Below, one piece after another: positions 35,038 to 44,629 of a stretch of DNA of 64,000 nucleotides (position 1 is the first letter of the stretch; every line of letters begins with the position of its first letter). The translations under genes were made by a program, and so were the position numbers. Origin of the DNA: Streptomyces abyssalis (GTDB lineage: Bacteria > Actinomycetota > Actinomycetes > Streptomycetales > Streptomycetaceae); NCBI RefSeq assembly GCF_001751365.1, contig NZ_LJGT01000037.1, positions 124,001 to 188,000 of the forward strand, written 5' to 3'. The notes under the pieces were generated by a model. The model was not told the origin of the DNA and did not search any database. It saw nothing but the letters and a program-made list of their open reading frames with translations.

Positions 35038-36029
35038 GCACACAGAGCCCGCAACGACCGGAGAGCACGGGAAGCACGGAGAGTACGGGGAACGCGGGGA
35101 GCCCTCAGGGCCCGGCCGGCGCACCCGCCGCCGGCACGGACGCGTACGCGGGGGGCGCGGCCGGCGCCGTACGGGCCGGCGCCGCACCGGCACGGCCCGC
35201 CGGCTTGCTGCGTCAACTGCGCCGCAACCGGCTCGCGTTCAGCGGCGCCGTCATCGCCGCCGTCTTCGTCCTCGTGGCGCTCGCAGCCCCGCTGATCGCC
35301 CCGTACGACCCGGCGCGTGCCGACTTCGGCTCCGCGCTCGCCCCACCGGGCCTGGACCACTGGCTGGGCACCGACGACCTGGGCCGCGACCAGCTCTCCC
35401 GGGTGATCCACGGCGCCCGCGCCTCGATGCAGGTGGGAGTACTGGCCGTTGCGCTGGCTTTCGCGGCGGGCGTGCCGCTCGGGCTGCTCGCCGGGTACTA
35501 CGGCCGGTTCGCGGACTCCCTCGTCTCACGCCTGACCGACACCCTGCTCGCCTTCCCCTTCCTGGTGCTGGCCGTCGGCCTCGCCGCCGTGCTGGGGCCG
35601 TCGCTGCTGAACGCGACGATCGCGATCGGCGTCTCCCTCGTCCCGCAGGTCATACGGGTCACACGTGCCGAGACGCTGCGCCTGAAGCACCTCGACTACA
35701 TAGGGGCGACGATCGCGGGCGGCGGAGGCGACGGCACCGTCCTGGCCCGGCACATACTCCCCAACGCGGCCTCCGCGCTGCTCGTGCAGGCAACCGTCGG
35801 CGTCCCCACCGCCATCATCGGCGAGGCCCTGCTCAGCTTCCTCGGCCTCGGCGTCCAGCCGCCCGAACCCTCGCTCGGCGTGATGCTCTCCAGCGCCCAG
35901 CCCTACATCGCGGCGGCGCCCTGGATGGCGGTCTTCCCCGGGCTCGCCATCGTCGCAGCGACGCTCGCCTTCAACCTCTTCGGTGACGGCCTGCGCGACG
36001 TCCTCGACCCGAGGGGGGTCACACGGTGA
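35034..36029 (+). CDS. ABC transporter permease, DppC type
   Basis: 331 residues from GTG 35034, which overlaps the preceding stop. The first ~55 residues are a low-complexity Ser/Gly/Ala/Pro tail (STGSTESTGNAGSPQG) absent from typical DppC. The family start LLRQLRRNRLAFSGAVIAAV follows, then HWLGTDDLGRDQLSRVIHGA and the coupling loop LKHLDYIGATIAGGGG. The C-terminus DGLRDVLDPR is typical. Pairs with the DppB-type permease. The repetitive N-terminal tail is a local oddity that recurs in the next gene. Confidence 0.93.
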   Translation: MSTQSPQRPESTGSTESTGNAGSPQGPAGAPAAGTDAYAGGAAGAVRAGAAPARPAGLLRQLRRNRLAFSGAVIAAVFVLVALAAPLIAPYDPARADFGSALAPPGLDHWLGTDDLGRDQLSRVIHGARASMQVGVLAVALAFAAGVPLGLLAGYYGRFADSLVSRLTDTLLAFPFLVLAVGLAAVLGPSLLNATIAIGVSLVPQVIRVTRAETLRLKHLDYIGATIAGGGGDGTVLARHILPNAASALLVQATVGVPTAIIGEALLSFLGLGVQPPEPSLGVMLSSAQPYIAAAPWMAVFPGLAIVAATLAFNLFGDGLRDVLDPRGVTR

Positions 36030-37168
36030 ACGGGACCACACCGGCGGCTTCGGACGCCGCAAGCACGGCAAGCACTCCAAGCACCGCAGCCGCCGCGAGC
36101 ACTGCCGCTGCCGGCGGAGCAGTCGCCGGTGAGCCGGTGCTGCGCGTACGCGACCTGTCGGTCACCTTCCACGCCGAGGAGGGCGAGGTCCACGCGGTCG
36201 ACCGCATCGGCTTCGACGTCGAATCCGGCGAAGTGCTCGCCGTGGTCGGCGAGTCGGGGTGCGGCAAGTCCGTCGCGTCGCTGGCCGTGATGGGGCTGCT
36301 GCCCGGAACGGCCCGCGTCAGCGGCTCCGTGCTGCTCCGCGGACGCGAACTCGCGGGCGCGGAGGAGAAGTCGCTGCGCCGCGTGCGCGGCAGCGAACTG
36401 TCCATGATCTTCCAGGAGCCGATGACGTCGCTCAACCCGGTGCTGAGCGTGGGACGCCAGATCGGCGAGGTGCTGCGCCGCCATCAGGGCCTGGACCGGC
36501 GGGAGGCGAAGGAACGCGCCGTCGAACTGCTGGACTCGGTGGGCATTCCCGCCCCGCGCCGCCGCATCCACGAGTATCCGCACCAGCTCTCCGGAGGGAT
36601 GCGCCAGCGCGTCATGATCGCCATCGCGGTCGCCTGCGACCCGGCTGTGCTCATCGCGGATGAGCCGACCACCGCACTCGACGTCACGGTCCAGGCGGGC
36701 ATCCTCGACCTGCTGACGTCGCTGCGCGAGCGGCTGGGCACAGCGATCGTGCTGATCACGCACGACCTCGGCGTCGTCGCCCACACCGCCGACCGCGTGC
36801 TGGTGATGTACGCGGGACGCGCCGTCGAACACGCCCGCGCCGACGAGCTGTTCGCGCGGCCACGGCACCCCTACACCCGCGGCCTGCTCGACGCCGTGCC
36901 CCGCCCGGGCACGCGGGCCGCCGCGCCCGCGGGCGAGCGCGCACGGCTGCGGGAGATCCCCGGCATCGTCCCCGGACTCTCCCGGCAGCCGGACGAGTGC
37001 ACCTTCGCACCGCGCTGCTCCCGCGCCGACGAGGAGTGCACCGCTGAGCGGCCCGCGCTCACCCGCTCCGCCGGGACGGACGGTGACGACGCGGACCCCG
37101 GGCACACCGTGGCCTGCTTCCACCCCCTCGGCGCCACGGCGGCGCCGGGAGAGGAGGCAGCACCGTGA
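36026..37168 (+). CDS. ABC transporter ATP-binding protein, DppD type
   Basis: 380 residues from GTG 36026 (GTGA overlap). After a ~38-residue Ala/Ser/Thr-rich tail the ATPase has Walker A GESGCGKS, Q-loop MIFQEPMTSLNP, signature LSGGMRQRV and Walker B VLIADEPTTALD. The C-terminal oligopeptide-transporter domain carries the four-Cys segment CTFAPRCSRADEEC, which binds an iron-sulfur cluster in some dipeptide importers. Works as a heterodimer with the next ATPase. Confidence 0.94.
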   Translation: MNGTTPAASDAASTASTPSTAAAASTAAAGGAVAGEPVLRVRDLSVTFHAEEGEVHAVDRIGFDVESGEVLAVVGESGCGKSVASLAVMGLLPGTARVSGSVLLRGRELAGAEEKSLRRVRGSELSMIFQEPMTSLNPVLSVGRQIGEVLRRHQGLDRREAKERAVELLDSVGIPAPRRRIHEYPHQLSGGMRQRVMIAIAVACDPAVLIADEPTTALDVTVQAGILDLLTSLRERLGTAIVLITHDLGVVAHTADRVLVMYAGRAVEHARADELFARPRHPYTRGLLDAVPRPGTRAAAPAGERARLREIPGIVPGLSRQPDECTFAPRCSRADEECTAERPALTRSAGTDGDDADPGHTVACFHPLGATAAPGEEAAP

Positions 37169-38271
37169 GCACAGCGCCCGACGCCACCGCCCCGGAAGGC
37201 ACCGCCCCCGCCCTCGAAGTACGCGGTCTGGTACGCCACTTCGCCGCCCCGCGCGGGAAAGGCTCCGTACGCGCCGTCGACGGCGTGTCGTTGACCGTCG
37301 GACGCGGCGAAGTCGTCGGCCTCGTCGGGGAGTCGGGCTCAGGGAAGTCGACCGTCGGACGCTGCGTCGTACGCCTCGACACACCCACCGCCGGCACCGT
37401 CCGCATCGGCGGCACCGACATCACGCGGCTCTCCCGCCGCCGGCTGCGCCCCCTGCGCAAGGACTTCAACATCGTCTACCAGGACCCTTCCGCGTCCCTC
37501 GACCCGCGGATGCGCGTCTCCCGCATCGTCGGCGAGCCTCTCCTCCTGCACCGCGTGGTGAGCGGCACGGCTCTCCGTGGGTGTACCCGCGACGAAGTCA
37601 GGGGGAGGGTGGAGGAACTGCTGGGCCAGGTGGGCCTGCCGCCCGGGACCGCCGACCGCCGCCCGCACGAACTGTCCGGCGGGCAACGGCAGCGCGTCTC
37701 CATCGCGCGTGCGCTCGCAGTCGACCCCATGCTGCTGGTCGCGGACGAGCCGACGTCGGCCCTGGACGTGTCCGTACAGGCGTCCGTGCTGAACCTGCTG
37801 GCCGATCTGCAGCGTGACCGCGGCTTCGGCTGCCTGTTCATCACCCACGACCTGGCCGCCGTCGAGTTCCTCGCCGACCGCATCGCCGTGATGTACCTCG
37901 GGGAGATCATCGAAACGGCACCGGCCGCCGAGCTGTTCGCCGCGCCCAAGCATCCGTACACGCAGGCGCTGCTCTCCGCCGTTCCCGTCCCCGACCCGCC
38001 GGTCCAGCGGGCGCGGAAGCGGATCGTGCTCCAGGGCGACCTGTCCGGCTCGGCCCTGGGACCGGGACTCCCGGGGCCCGGCGGGGTGGCGCAGACTGTT
38101 GACCACTGCCGTTTCCACACCCGCTGTCCCCTCGCCTTCGACCGCTGCCGTACGGAGGCGCCCGAGCACCGCACACTGCCGGGCCCGGGCGGAACCCGCA
38201 CGGTGGCCTGCCACCTCGTGGCGGACGACGGAACCGCGCCCGACGCGGCGGCCGCACACGTCCGCCCCTGA
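37165..38271 (+). CDS. ABC transporter ATP-binding protein, DppF type
   Basis: 368 residues from GTG 37165 (4-bp overlap). Walker A GESGSGKST, Q-loop IVYQDPSASLDPRM, signature LSGGQRQRVSIARAL, Walker B LLVADEPTSALD. The C-terminal oligopeptide domain contains DHCRFHTRCPLAFDRC. An insertion around residues 130-145 (RVVSGTALRGCTRDEVRG) separates the usual MRVSRIVGEPLLLH from the helical domain. Completes the importer; followed after 33 bp by the gamma-glutamyltransferase paralogue. Confidence 0.94.
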   Translation: MSTAPDATAPEGTAPALEVRGLVRHFAAPRGKGSVRAVDGVSLTVGRGEVVGLVGESGSGKSTVGRCVVRLDTPTAGTVRIGGTDITRLSRRRLRPLRKDFNIVYQDPSASLDPRMRVSRIVGEPLLLHRVVSGTALRGCTRDEVRGRVEELLGQVGLPPGTADRRPHELSGGQRQRVSIARALAVDPMLLVADEPTSALDVSVQASVLNLLADLQRDRGFGCLFITHDLAAVEFLADRIAVMYLGEIIETAPAAELFAAPKHPYTQALLSAVPVPDPPVQRARKRIVLQGDLSGSALGPGLPGPGGVAQTVDHCRFHTRCPLAFDRCRTEAPEHRTLPGPGGTRTVACHLVADDGTAPDAAAAHVRP

Positions 38272-38304
38272 CCAGCACACCTACAGCAGGGAGCCGCACC
38301 ACCC

Positions 38305-40173
38305 GTGTTCACGACCCGTCCCACCCTCCAAGGCACCTTCGGCATGGCCTCCTCCACCCACTGGCTCGCCTCCCAGACGGCGATGGCAGTGCTGGAGGAC
38401 GGCGGCAACGCCTACGACGCCGCCGTCGCCGCAGGCTTCGTGCTGCACGTCGTCGAACCCCATCTGAACGGCCCCGCCGGCGAGGTGCCCGCCGTCGTCG
38501 CGCCGGCCGGCGGTCCCGTGCGCGTCCTGTGCGGGCAGGGGGTCGCACCGCGCGGCGCGAGCGTGGAGCACTACACCTCCCTCGGCCTCGGGCTCGTCCC
38601 CGGCACCGGACCGCTCGCGGCCGCCGTACCGGGCGCCTTCGACGCGTGGATGACGCTGCTGCGCGACCACGGCACGCTGTCGCTGGAGCGGGTCCTCGGA
38701 TACGCCATCGGCTACGCGGAGCGCGGCCACCCCGCCGTGGAGCGGGTCGGGGAGACGGTGGAGACCGTCCGCGAGCTCTTCGAGACGGAATGGGCCACGT
38801 CCGCCGCCCTCTACCTCCCAGGGGGACGCCCGCCCGCTCCGGGGGCGCTGCTGAAGAACCCGGCCCTGGCCGCGACCTGGCAGCGGCTGCTGTCCGAATC
38901 CGCGGCCGCCGGCCCCGGCCGCGAACAGCGAATCGAAGCCGCCCGGCGCGTGTGGCGTGAGGGCTTCATCGCCGACGCCCTTCTCGCCGCCTCCGCCCGT
39001 CCCACCATGGACACCTCGGGCGAGCGCCACACCGGCACCCTCACGGGCGACGACCTCGCCGGCTGGGAGGCCACGTACGAGGACCCCGTCACCTACGACT
39101 GGAACGGCTGGACGGTCTGCAAGGCGGGCCCCTGGTCGCAGGGCCCCGCCCTGCTCCAGCAACTGGCGCTGCTGCCCGACGACATGACGCCCGAGTCCCT
39201 GACCCCGGACGGCACGACCTCCGACGGCGCCGCCACCGGCTCCGCCTTCATGGATGCGGCCTTCGTCCACCGCCTCATCGAGGGCACCAAGCTCGCCATG
39301 GCCGACCGCGAGGCCTGGTACGGCGATGCCGGGGGCCCCGGCGGCGTCCCCGTCGAAGCGCTGCTCTCCGCGGAGTACAACCGTGCCCGGCGCGCACTGA
39401 TCGGCGAGAGCGCCTCCCGTGAACTGCGCCCCGGCAGCCCGCAGGGCCGTGAGCCGCGGCTGCCGGCGCACGCCGCCGCCGTGGCCTCCGGGCAGGCCCC
39501 CGTCGACGGCCCCCGGAACCCCCGGTCAGCCGGCGCCGGCGAGCCGACCGTCGCGCGCAACGGCGCCACGAGCGGCGACACCTGCCACATCGACGTCGTG
39601 GACCGCTGGGGCAACATGATCAGCGCCACTCCCAGCGGCGGCTGGCTCCACTCCAACCCCGTCGTCCCCGAACTCGGCTTCCCGCTCGGCACCCGCCTGC
39701 AGATGACCTGGCTGGAGCCCGGTCTGCCCAACTCCCTCACCCCGGGCCGCCGTCCCCGCACCACCCTCACCCCGTCCCTGGCGCTGCGCGACGGGCAGCC
39801 CGTCCTCGCCTTCGGCACACCCGGCGGCGACCAGCAGGACCAGTGGCAGCTGCACTTCTTCCTCTCCGTCGCGCTGCGTCCGTACGTACGCGGCGGGCTC
39901 GACCTCCAAGGCGCCATCGACGCCCCGAACTGGCACACCGACAGCTTCCCCGGCTCCTTCTATCCGCGGGCCATGCGCCCCGGCAGCGTCACCGTCGAGT
40001 CCCGGACCTCGCGGGAGGTGACCGACGGGCTGCGGCAGCGCGGCCACGACGTCGAGGTCGGACCTGCATGGTCGGAGGGACGGCTGTGCGCCGTGGCACG
40101 CGACCCGGAGACCGGAGTGCTCAGCGCCGCCGCCAACCCGCGCGGCATGCAGGGCTATGCGATGGGCCGGTGA
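38305..40173 (+). CDS. Cytosolic gamma-glutamyltransferase-family protein
   Basis: 622 residues from GTG 38305, no signal peptide. GGT-fold features: N-terminal MASSTHWLASQTAMAVLEDG and GGNAYDAAVAAG; the autoprocessing site is SGDTCHIDVVDRWGN with candidate nucleophile Thr426 (TCH instead of the TTH of the secreted paralogue). The C-terminal oxyanion motif is FGTPGGDQQDQWQ. This matches the GGT-like branch that includes cephalosporin and glutamyl-peptide acylases. As last gene of the peptide-importer operon it probably splits imported gamma-glutamyl peptides or glutathione-type thiols inside the cell. A pro-form that does not mature cannot be excluded. Confidence 0.88.
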   Translation: MFTTRPTLQGTFGMASSTHWLASQTAMAVLEDGGNAYDAAVAAGFVLHVVEPHLNGPAGEVPAVVAPAGGPVRVLCGQGVAPRGASVEHYTSLGLGLVPGTGPLAAAVPGAFDAWMTLLRDHGTLSLERVLGYAIGYAERGHPAVERVGETVETVRELFETEWATSAALYLPGGRPPAPGALLKNPALAATWQRLLSESAAAGPGREQRIEAARRVWREGFIADALLAASARPTMDTSGERHTGTLTGDDLAGWEATYEDPVTYDWNGWTVCKAGPWSQGPALLQQLALLPDDMTPESLTPDGTTSDGAATGSAFMDAAFVHRLIEGTKLAMADREAWYGDAGGPGGVPVEALLSAEYNRARRALIGESASRELRPGSPQGREPRLPAHAAAVASGQAPVDGPRNPRSAGAGEPTVARNGATSGDTCHIDVVDRWGNMISATPSGGWLHSNPVVPELGFPLGTRLQMTWLEPGLPNSLTPGRRPRTTLTPSLALRDGQPVLAFGTPGGDQQDQWQLHFFLSVALRPYVRGGLDLQGAIDAPNWHTDSFPGSFYPRAMRPGSVTVESRTSREVTDGLRQRGHDVEVGPAWSEGRLCAVARDPETGVLSAAANPRGMQGYAMGR

Positions 40174-40235
40174 CCGCCGCCGGGGGCAGGGGCACGCGGG
40201 CGGCGTCGCCCGGCCCCCGTGCTTTCATTGGTCGC

Positions 40236-41054
40236 ATGATCGACGATGAGCTGATCGCAGCGGTCGAAGGCGTCGTACGCAGGGCGGTCGCGCAGGAGGT
40301 GACTCCGCGGTGGCGGCAGCTCGGTGACGACGAGGTGGTGCAGAAGAGCGGGCCGCACGACCTGGTCACCGTCGCCGACCAGCGTGCCGAGGAGCAGCTG
40401 ACCAGAGAGCTGGCCAACCTGCTGCCCGGCTCCGTCGTCGTCGGCGAGGAAGCGGTGCACGCCAAGCCCGCCACGTACGAGGCGCTGCACGGCGACGCAC
40501 CCGTGTGGATCGTCGACCCGATCGACGGCACACGGCAGTTCGTCCGCGGCCACGAAGGCTTCTGCACCCTCGTCGCCCTCGCCCGCTACGGCGAACTCCT
40601 CGCGTCCTGGACGTACGCGCCGGTCCCCGACGAGATGGCCGTCGCCCGGCACCGCGGCGGCGCGCTGCTCAACGGGGAGGCTCTGCTCGCCGGATCGCCC
40701 GAGGAGGGCAAGGTGCTCGAAGTGGCCACCTCCCACCCGGACTTCACCACCGACGCACAGAAACGCTCGCTGCTCGGGCTGCGCACCGAAGGCGTCGCCC
40801 CGCGCCCCTGCGGCTCCGCGGGTCTGGAGTACCTGTCCGTGGCGCGCGGGCGCGTCGACGCCGTCGCCTTCAGCTGGGAGGCCGCCTGGGACCACGCCGC
40901 GGGGCTGCTCCTGGTGGCCGAGGCGGGCGGCGAGAGCCGCACCGTCGACGGGCAGCCCTTCCGCCTCGCCGGCGGCAACGCGCTGCCCTTCACCGCGGCG
41001 CGGGACGCCGGCACGGCCCGGCGTATGGTGGGGCTGCTGCGCGCCGGACGTTGA
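40236..41054 (+). CDS. Inositol-monophosphatase-family phosphatase, HisN-like
   Basis: 272 residues, ATG 40236. Motifs: Glu71/Glu72 in [18 protein letters not shown] with Asp94 and Asp97, and the C-terminal [20 protein letters not shown]. All metal ligands are present, unlike the altered paralogue at 21257. In actinobacteria this branch often serves as histidinol-phosphatase. The N-terminal [20 protein letters not shown] fits that group. Substrate not proved; inositol phosphate is the alternative. Followed after 43 bp by an oxidoreductase. Confidence 0.85.
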   Translation: MIDDELIAAVEGVVRRAVAQEVTPRWRQLGDDEVVQKSGPHDLVTVADQRAEEQLTRELANLLPGSVVVGEEAVHAKPATYEALHGDAPVWIVDPIDGTRQFVRGHEGFCTLVALARYGELLASWTYAPVPDEMAVARHRGGALLNGEALLAGSPEEGKVLEVATSHPDFTTDAQKRSLLGLRTEGVAPRPCGSAGLEYLSVARGRVDAVAFSWEAAWDHAAGLLLVAEAGGESRTVDGQPFRLAGGNALPFTAARDAGTARRMVGLLRAGR

Positions 41055-41097
41055 CCAGGTACGGCACGCGACCTCACAGGCGAGGGGAGAGCCGACA

Positions 41098-42525
41098 GTG
41101 CCATCGATCCGTGACGCGGTCGTCGTCGGAGCGGGACCGAACGGTCTGACCGCGGCAGTCGAACTGGCCCGCCGCGGCTGGTCCGTGGAGCTGTTCGAGG
41201 CCAGGGAGACCGTCGGGGGCGGTGCGCGCACCGAGGAGCTGACACTGCCGGGTTTCCGGCACGACCCCTGTTCCGCCGTGCATCCGACGGGCGCGGTCTC
41301 GCCCGCCTTCAACGGCATGCCGCTGGAGAAGTACGGACTGGAGTGGCTGCACCCCGAACTGTGCATGGCCAACCCCTTCCCTGACGGCACGGCAGCCGTG
41401 CTCTCCCGCTCCGTCAGTGAGACGGCGATCTCGCTCGGCGCGCGCGACGCGGGCACCTACCGGCGCATGGTCGAGCCCTTCCTCGCCAAGTGGGAGGAGC
41501 TCGCAGAGGACTTCCTGGGCATGGGCTCCTGGTTCAACGGCCGTTTCCCGCAGCACCCGTTGCTGCTCGCCCGGTTCGGTCTGACCGCCCTGCAGCCCGT
41601 CAGCACGCTCAACGTCCGCTTCCGCGACGAGAAAGCCCGTGCCCTGATGGCGGGCATGGGCGGTCACGTCATCGCACCGCTGTCCACGCCCGCCATGAGC
41701 GGAGCGGCGCTGACCTTCGCACTGGCCGCGCACAAGGCCGGCTGGCCCGTTCCGCGGGGCGGATCGCAGTCCGTCTCCGACGCCCTCGCCGCGTATCTAC
41801 GCGCGAAGGGCGGCCGGATCCACACGGGCTACGAGGTCAAGCGGCTCGACGACCTTCCCCCGGCCCGCGCCTACGTCTTCGACACCTCCCCACGGGCCCT
41901 CGCCCGCATCGCCGGGCTGGGCAACGCCTACGACGGATTCCGCTACGGCCCGGGCGTCTTCAAGATCGACTACGCGCTGGACGGACCCGTCCCGTGGACG
42001 TCCGAGGCGGCACGCCGTGCCGGGACCGTCCACGTCGGCCCCACCGCGGGCGCGATCGGCACGGCTCTCAAGGACGCCGTCTCCGGCCGCGCACCCGAGC
42101 GTCCCTTCCTCATCACCGCCCAGCCGAGCCTCGTGGACGAGAGCCGCGCACCCGAGGGCAAGCACGTCTTCTGGGTGTACGGGCATGTCCCGAACGGCTG
42201 GGAAGGCGACGCCACCGAGGCCGTCGAGGCCCAACTGGAGCGCTTCGCACCCGGGTTCCGCGACCGCGTACTGGCCCGTGCGACGGCCGGTCCGCCCCAA
42301 CTGGCCGCGCGGAACGCCAACTACGTCGGCGGAGACTTCTGCGCGGGCGCCGCCGACGGGCTCCAGCTGCTCATCCGTCCGAAGCTGACGCCCCTTCCGT
42401 ACAGCACCGCTCACCCCGCGGTCTTCCTCTGCTCCTCCTCGACGCCTCCCGGCCCCGGAGTGCACGGAATGTCCGGACATCATGCGGCCCGTGCGGTCTG
42501 GCGGGAGCTGCGGCGGCGCTCCTGA
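41098..42525 (+). CDS. FAD-dependent oxidoreductase, phytoene-desaturase-like
   Basis: 475 residues from GTG 41098, with GAGGGGAGA about eight bases upstream. The Rossmann motif [20 protein letters not shown] and the following [15 protein letters not shown] are those of CrtI/NAD(P)-binding-like (COG1233) oxidoreductases. The C-terminal [20 protein letters not shown] closes the FAD site. Members desaturate or isomerise carotenoids, retinol or other polyenes; this subgroup is widespread and usually not in carotenoid clusters. No crt genes are here, so substrate is open. Confidence 0.88.
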   Translation: MPSIRDAVVVGAGPNGLTAAVELARRGWSVELFEARETVGGGARTEELTLPGFRHDPCSAVHPTGAVSPAFNGMPLEKYGLEWLHPELCMANPFPDGTAAVLSRSVSETAISLGARDAGTYRRMVEPFLAKWEELAEDFLGMGSWFNGRFPQHPLLLARFGLTALQPVSTLNVRFRDEKARALMAGMGGHVIAPLSTPAMSGAALTFALAAHKAGWPVPRGGSQSVSDALAAYLRAKGGRIHTGYEVKRLDDLPPARAYVFDTSPRALARIAGLGNAYDGFRYGPGVFKIDYALDGPVPWTSEAARRAGTVHVGPTAGAIGTALKDAVSGRAPERPFLITAQPSLVDESRAPEGKHVFWVYGHVPNGWEGDATEAVEAQLERFAPGFRDRVLARATAGPPQLAARNANYVGGDFCAGAADGLQLLIRPKLTPLPYSTAHPAVFLCSSSTPPGPGVHGMSGHHAARAVWRELRRRS

Positions 42526-42695
42526 GCCCCCGGCGGGGCGGCGGCACCCTCCGGGACTCTTGACCTGGGATGCGAAATGGATGACCGAGCGGTGCCCTCT
42601 CGTTGCATGGCCCATGGTGGCCGGGGGCCCGTGCCGGATAAGGTCGCACCGGCGCGACTGCCTGTTCGAACGTAAACAGACCCAGGGGCAGAACC

Positions 42696-43832
42696 ATGAC
42701 GACGACGGCGCGCGTACTGATCGCCGCGGACAAGTTCAAGGGATCGCTGACGGCCGTCGAGGTCGCCGAGCGGATCACAGCCGGGATCAGGCGGGCGCGG
42801 CCCGGCGCGAGCGTGGAATCGCTGCCCGTCGCGGACGGCGGCGACGGCACGGTGGCGGCAGCCGTCGCCGGCGGCTTCGAACGCCACGAGAGGGAGGTCA
42901 CCGGGCCGCTGGGCGCGCCCGTCACCGCGGCCTTCGCACTCCGTGACGGCACGGCGGTGGTCGAGATGGCCGAGGCCTCCGGCCTCGAACTGATGCCCCC
43001 CGGCGTCTTCGCCCCGCTGACCGCCACCACCCGGGGCACCGGCGAACTGATCCTCGCCGCCGTCGAGGCCGGCGCCCGCACCGTCGTGCTCGGCGTCGGC
43101 GGCTCCGCGACGACGGACGGCGGCACCGGAATGCTCGAAGCACTCGGCGCCCGTTTCCTCGACGAGGACGGCGACCCGGTGCCGCACGGCGGCGGGCCCC
43201 TGGTGGAGATGGTCTCCGCCGACCTCTCCGGGCTCGACGAACGGCTGGCGGACATCGAGGTCGTGCTCGCCAGCGACGTCGACAACCCGCTCACCGGCCC
43301 GAAGGGCGCCGCGTACGTCTACGGCCCGCAGAAGGGCGCGGGGGAGCAGGACGTGAAGGTTCTCGACTCCGCGCTCACCCACTTCGTGCACGTGATGGGC
43401 GAGTCCGTCGGTCCCCGCGCGGCCGAGAGCGCGGAGGCCCCCGGCGCGGGCGCGGCCGGCGGCATCGGCTACGGCGCGCTCGTCGGGCTGAACGCGACCT
43501 TCCGCCCCGGTATCGACGTACTGCTGGAAGTCCTGGGCTTCGCAGGCGCGCTCGAACGCGCCGACCTTGTCATCACCGGTGAGGGCTCGCTGGACGAGCA
43601 GACCCTGCACGGCAAGGCCCCGGCGGGCGTCGCGTCGGCGGCTCGCAAGGCGGGTAAGCCCGTCGTCGCGGTGTGCGGCCGCCTCGGCCTGGACAACAAG
43701 GCCCTCAAGGGCGCCGGCATCGAACGCGTCTATGCGCTCAGCGACTTGGAGAAGGACAAGGACCGCTGCATGTCGCAGGCGGGCCCCCTACTGGAACAGC
43801 TCGCCGAACGCCTCGCGGAGGACCGCCTCTAG
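42696..43832 (+). CDS. glxK: Glycerate kinase (GarK/GlxK family)
   Basis: 378 residues. N-terminal VLIAADKFKGSLTAVEVAE, VADGGDGTV, the glycine-rich VLGVGGSATTDGGTGMLEALG and the C-terminal ITGEGSLDEQTLHGKAP are diagnostic of glycerate kinase type 1, which phosphorylates D-glycerate to 2-phosphoglycerate. AGGGGCAG precedes ATG 42696. It stands alone; no glyoxylate carboligase or tartronate reductase gene is close. The glyoxylate released by the nearby mcl1 product could feed glycerate, but that link is inference. Confidence 0.93.
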   Translation: MTTTARVLIAADKFKGSLTAVEVAERITAGIRRARPGASVESLPVADGGDGTVAAAVAGGFERHEREVTGPLGAPVTAAFALRDGTAVVEMAEASGLELMPPGVFAPLTATTRGTGELILAAVEAGARTVVLGVGGSATTDGGTGMLEALGARFLDEDGDPVPHGGGPLVEMVSADLSGLDERLADIEVVLASDVDNPLTGPKGAAYVYGPQKGAGEQDVKVLDSALTHFVHVMGESVGPRAAESAEAPGAGAAGGIGYGALVGLNATFRPGIDVLLEVLGFAGALERADLVITGEGSLDEQTLHGKAPAGVASAARKAGKPVVAVCGRLGLDNKALKGAGIERVYALSDLEKDKDRCMSQAGPLLEQLAERLAEDRL

Positions 43833-44017
43833 GCACCCCGGCACCACTTCGCCACCACGCTGTCGCGGGCAGCGCCGCGCCCGTGCGCCAGTGGTGTCAT
43901 GGGCACGCCCGCGCGCCGCCCGCACCGCGTGCACCGTCCGTTCCCTCCGCGCCGGGAACGCGGCCCCCCGCCGCCCCGGACTCGGCACAGACCCAAAGGG
44001 TCCCGCCCGAGCCGAAA

Positions 44018-44034
44018 ATGTTAGTGTCTAACAT
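44018..44034. promoter_or_regulatory. Perfect 17-bp palindrome, TetR operator
   Basis: ATGTTAGTGTCTAACAT: 7-bp arms ATGTTAG / CTAACAT with a TGT centre. It is an AT-rich island in a GC-rich gap and lies 41 bases before the TetR start. Symmetry, length and place fit autoregulation of the TetR-ABC operon. Confidence 0.8.
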
Positions 44035-44074
44035 AAGGTCTCTCCGAGCACGGACGAAGGCGGAACCGGCAGTC

Positions 44075-44629
44075 ATGGGCAAGAGCGAGCGGACGCGGGA
44101 GCGGCTGGCCGAGACGGCGCTGGAACTCTTCGAACGCCAGGGGTTCGAGCAGACGACCGTCGGCCAGATCGCCGCTGCCGCCGGGGTCACCGAGATGACG
44201 TTCTTCCGCCACTTCCCGGCCAAGCACCAGGTGCTCTTCGAAGACCCCTATGACGCCCTCATCGCCGACGCCGTCGCCGCCCAGCCGGGAGGGTCGGCCC
44301 CGCTGCGCAGAGCCGCGGGCGGCCTGCGGCAGGCGTGGTCGCGCGTGCCGGAACCGGACGGGGACGTCGTACGGAGGCGGGTGCGGATCGTGGCGGGCAC
44401 CCCCTCCCTGCGGGGCGAGATGTGGCGCAACAACAGCGAGACGGAACGGCTGGTCGCCGAACAGCTCGTACGGGACGGAGCCCGGCCGCTCCCCGCGAAG
44501 GCGGCCGCCGCGGCCGTGCTCGCCGCGGTGACCGCCGCGCTGCTGGAGTGGTCCGTCGGCGAGGACGCCCCCCTCGGCGACGCGGTCCTCACAGCGCTGG
44601 AGACGGTGGAGGGCGGCGGGAATGAGTGA
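44075..44629 (+). CDS. TetR-family regulator of the adjacent ABC exporter
   Basis: 184 residues. ATG 44075 (MGKSERTRERLAETAL) is the natural N-terminus; the frame is open further up but passes through the operator. Helix-turn-helix: VGQIAAAAGVTEMTFFRHF. The short C-terminal domain is drug-binding-type. Its 3' end overlaps the ABC ATPase gene by eight bases, and a perfect palindrome precedes it, so regulator and exporter form one autoregulated unit. Confidence 0.92.
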   Translation: MGKSERTRERLAETALELFERQGFEQTTVGQIAAAAGVTEMTFFRHFPAKHQVLFEDPYDALIADAVAAQPGGSAPLRRAAGGLRQAWSRVPEPDGDVVRRRVRIVAGTPSLRGEMWRNNSETERLVAEQLVRDGARPLPAKAAAAAVLAAVTAALLEWSVGEDAPLGDAVLTALETVEGGGNE

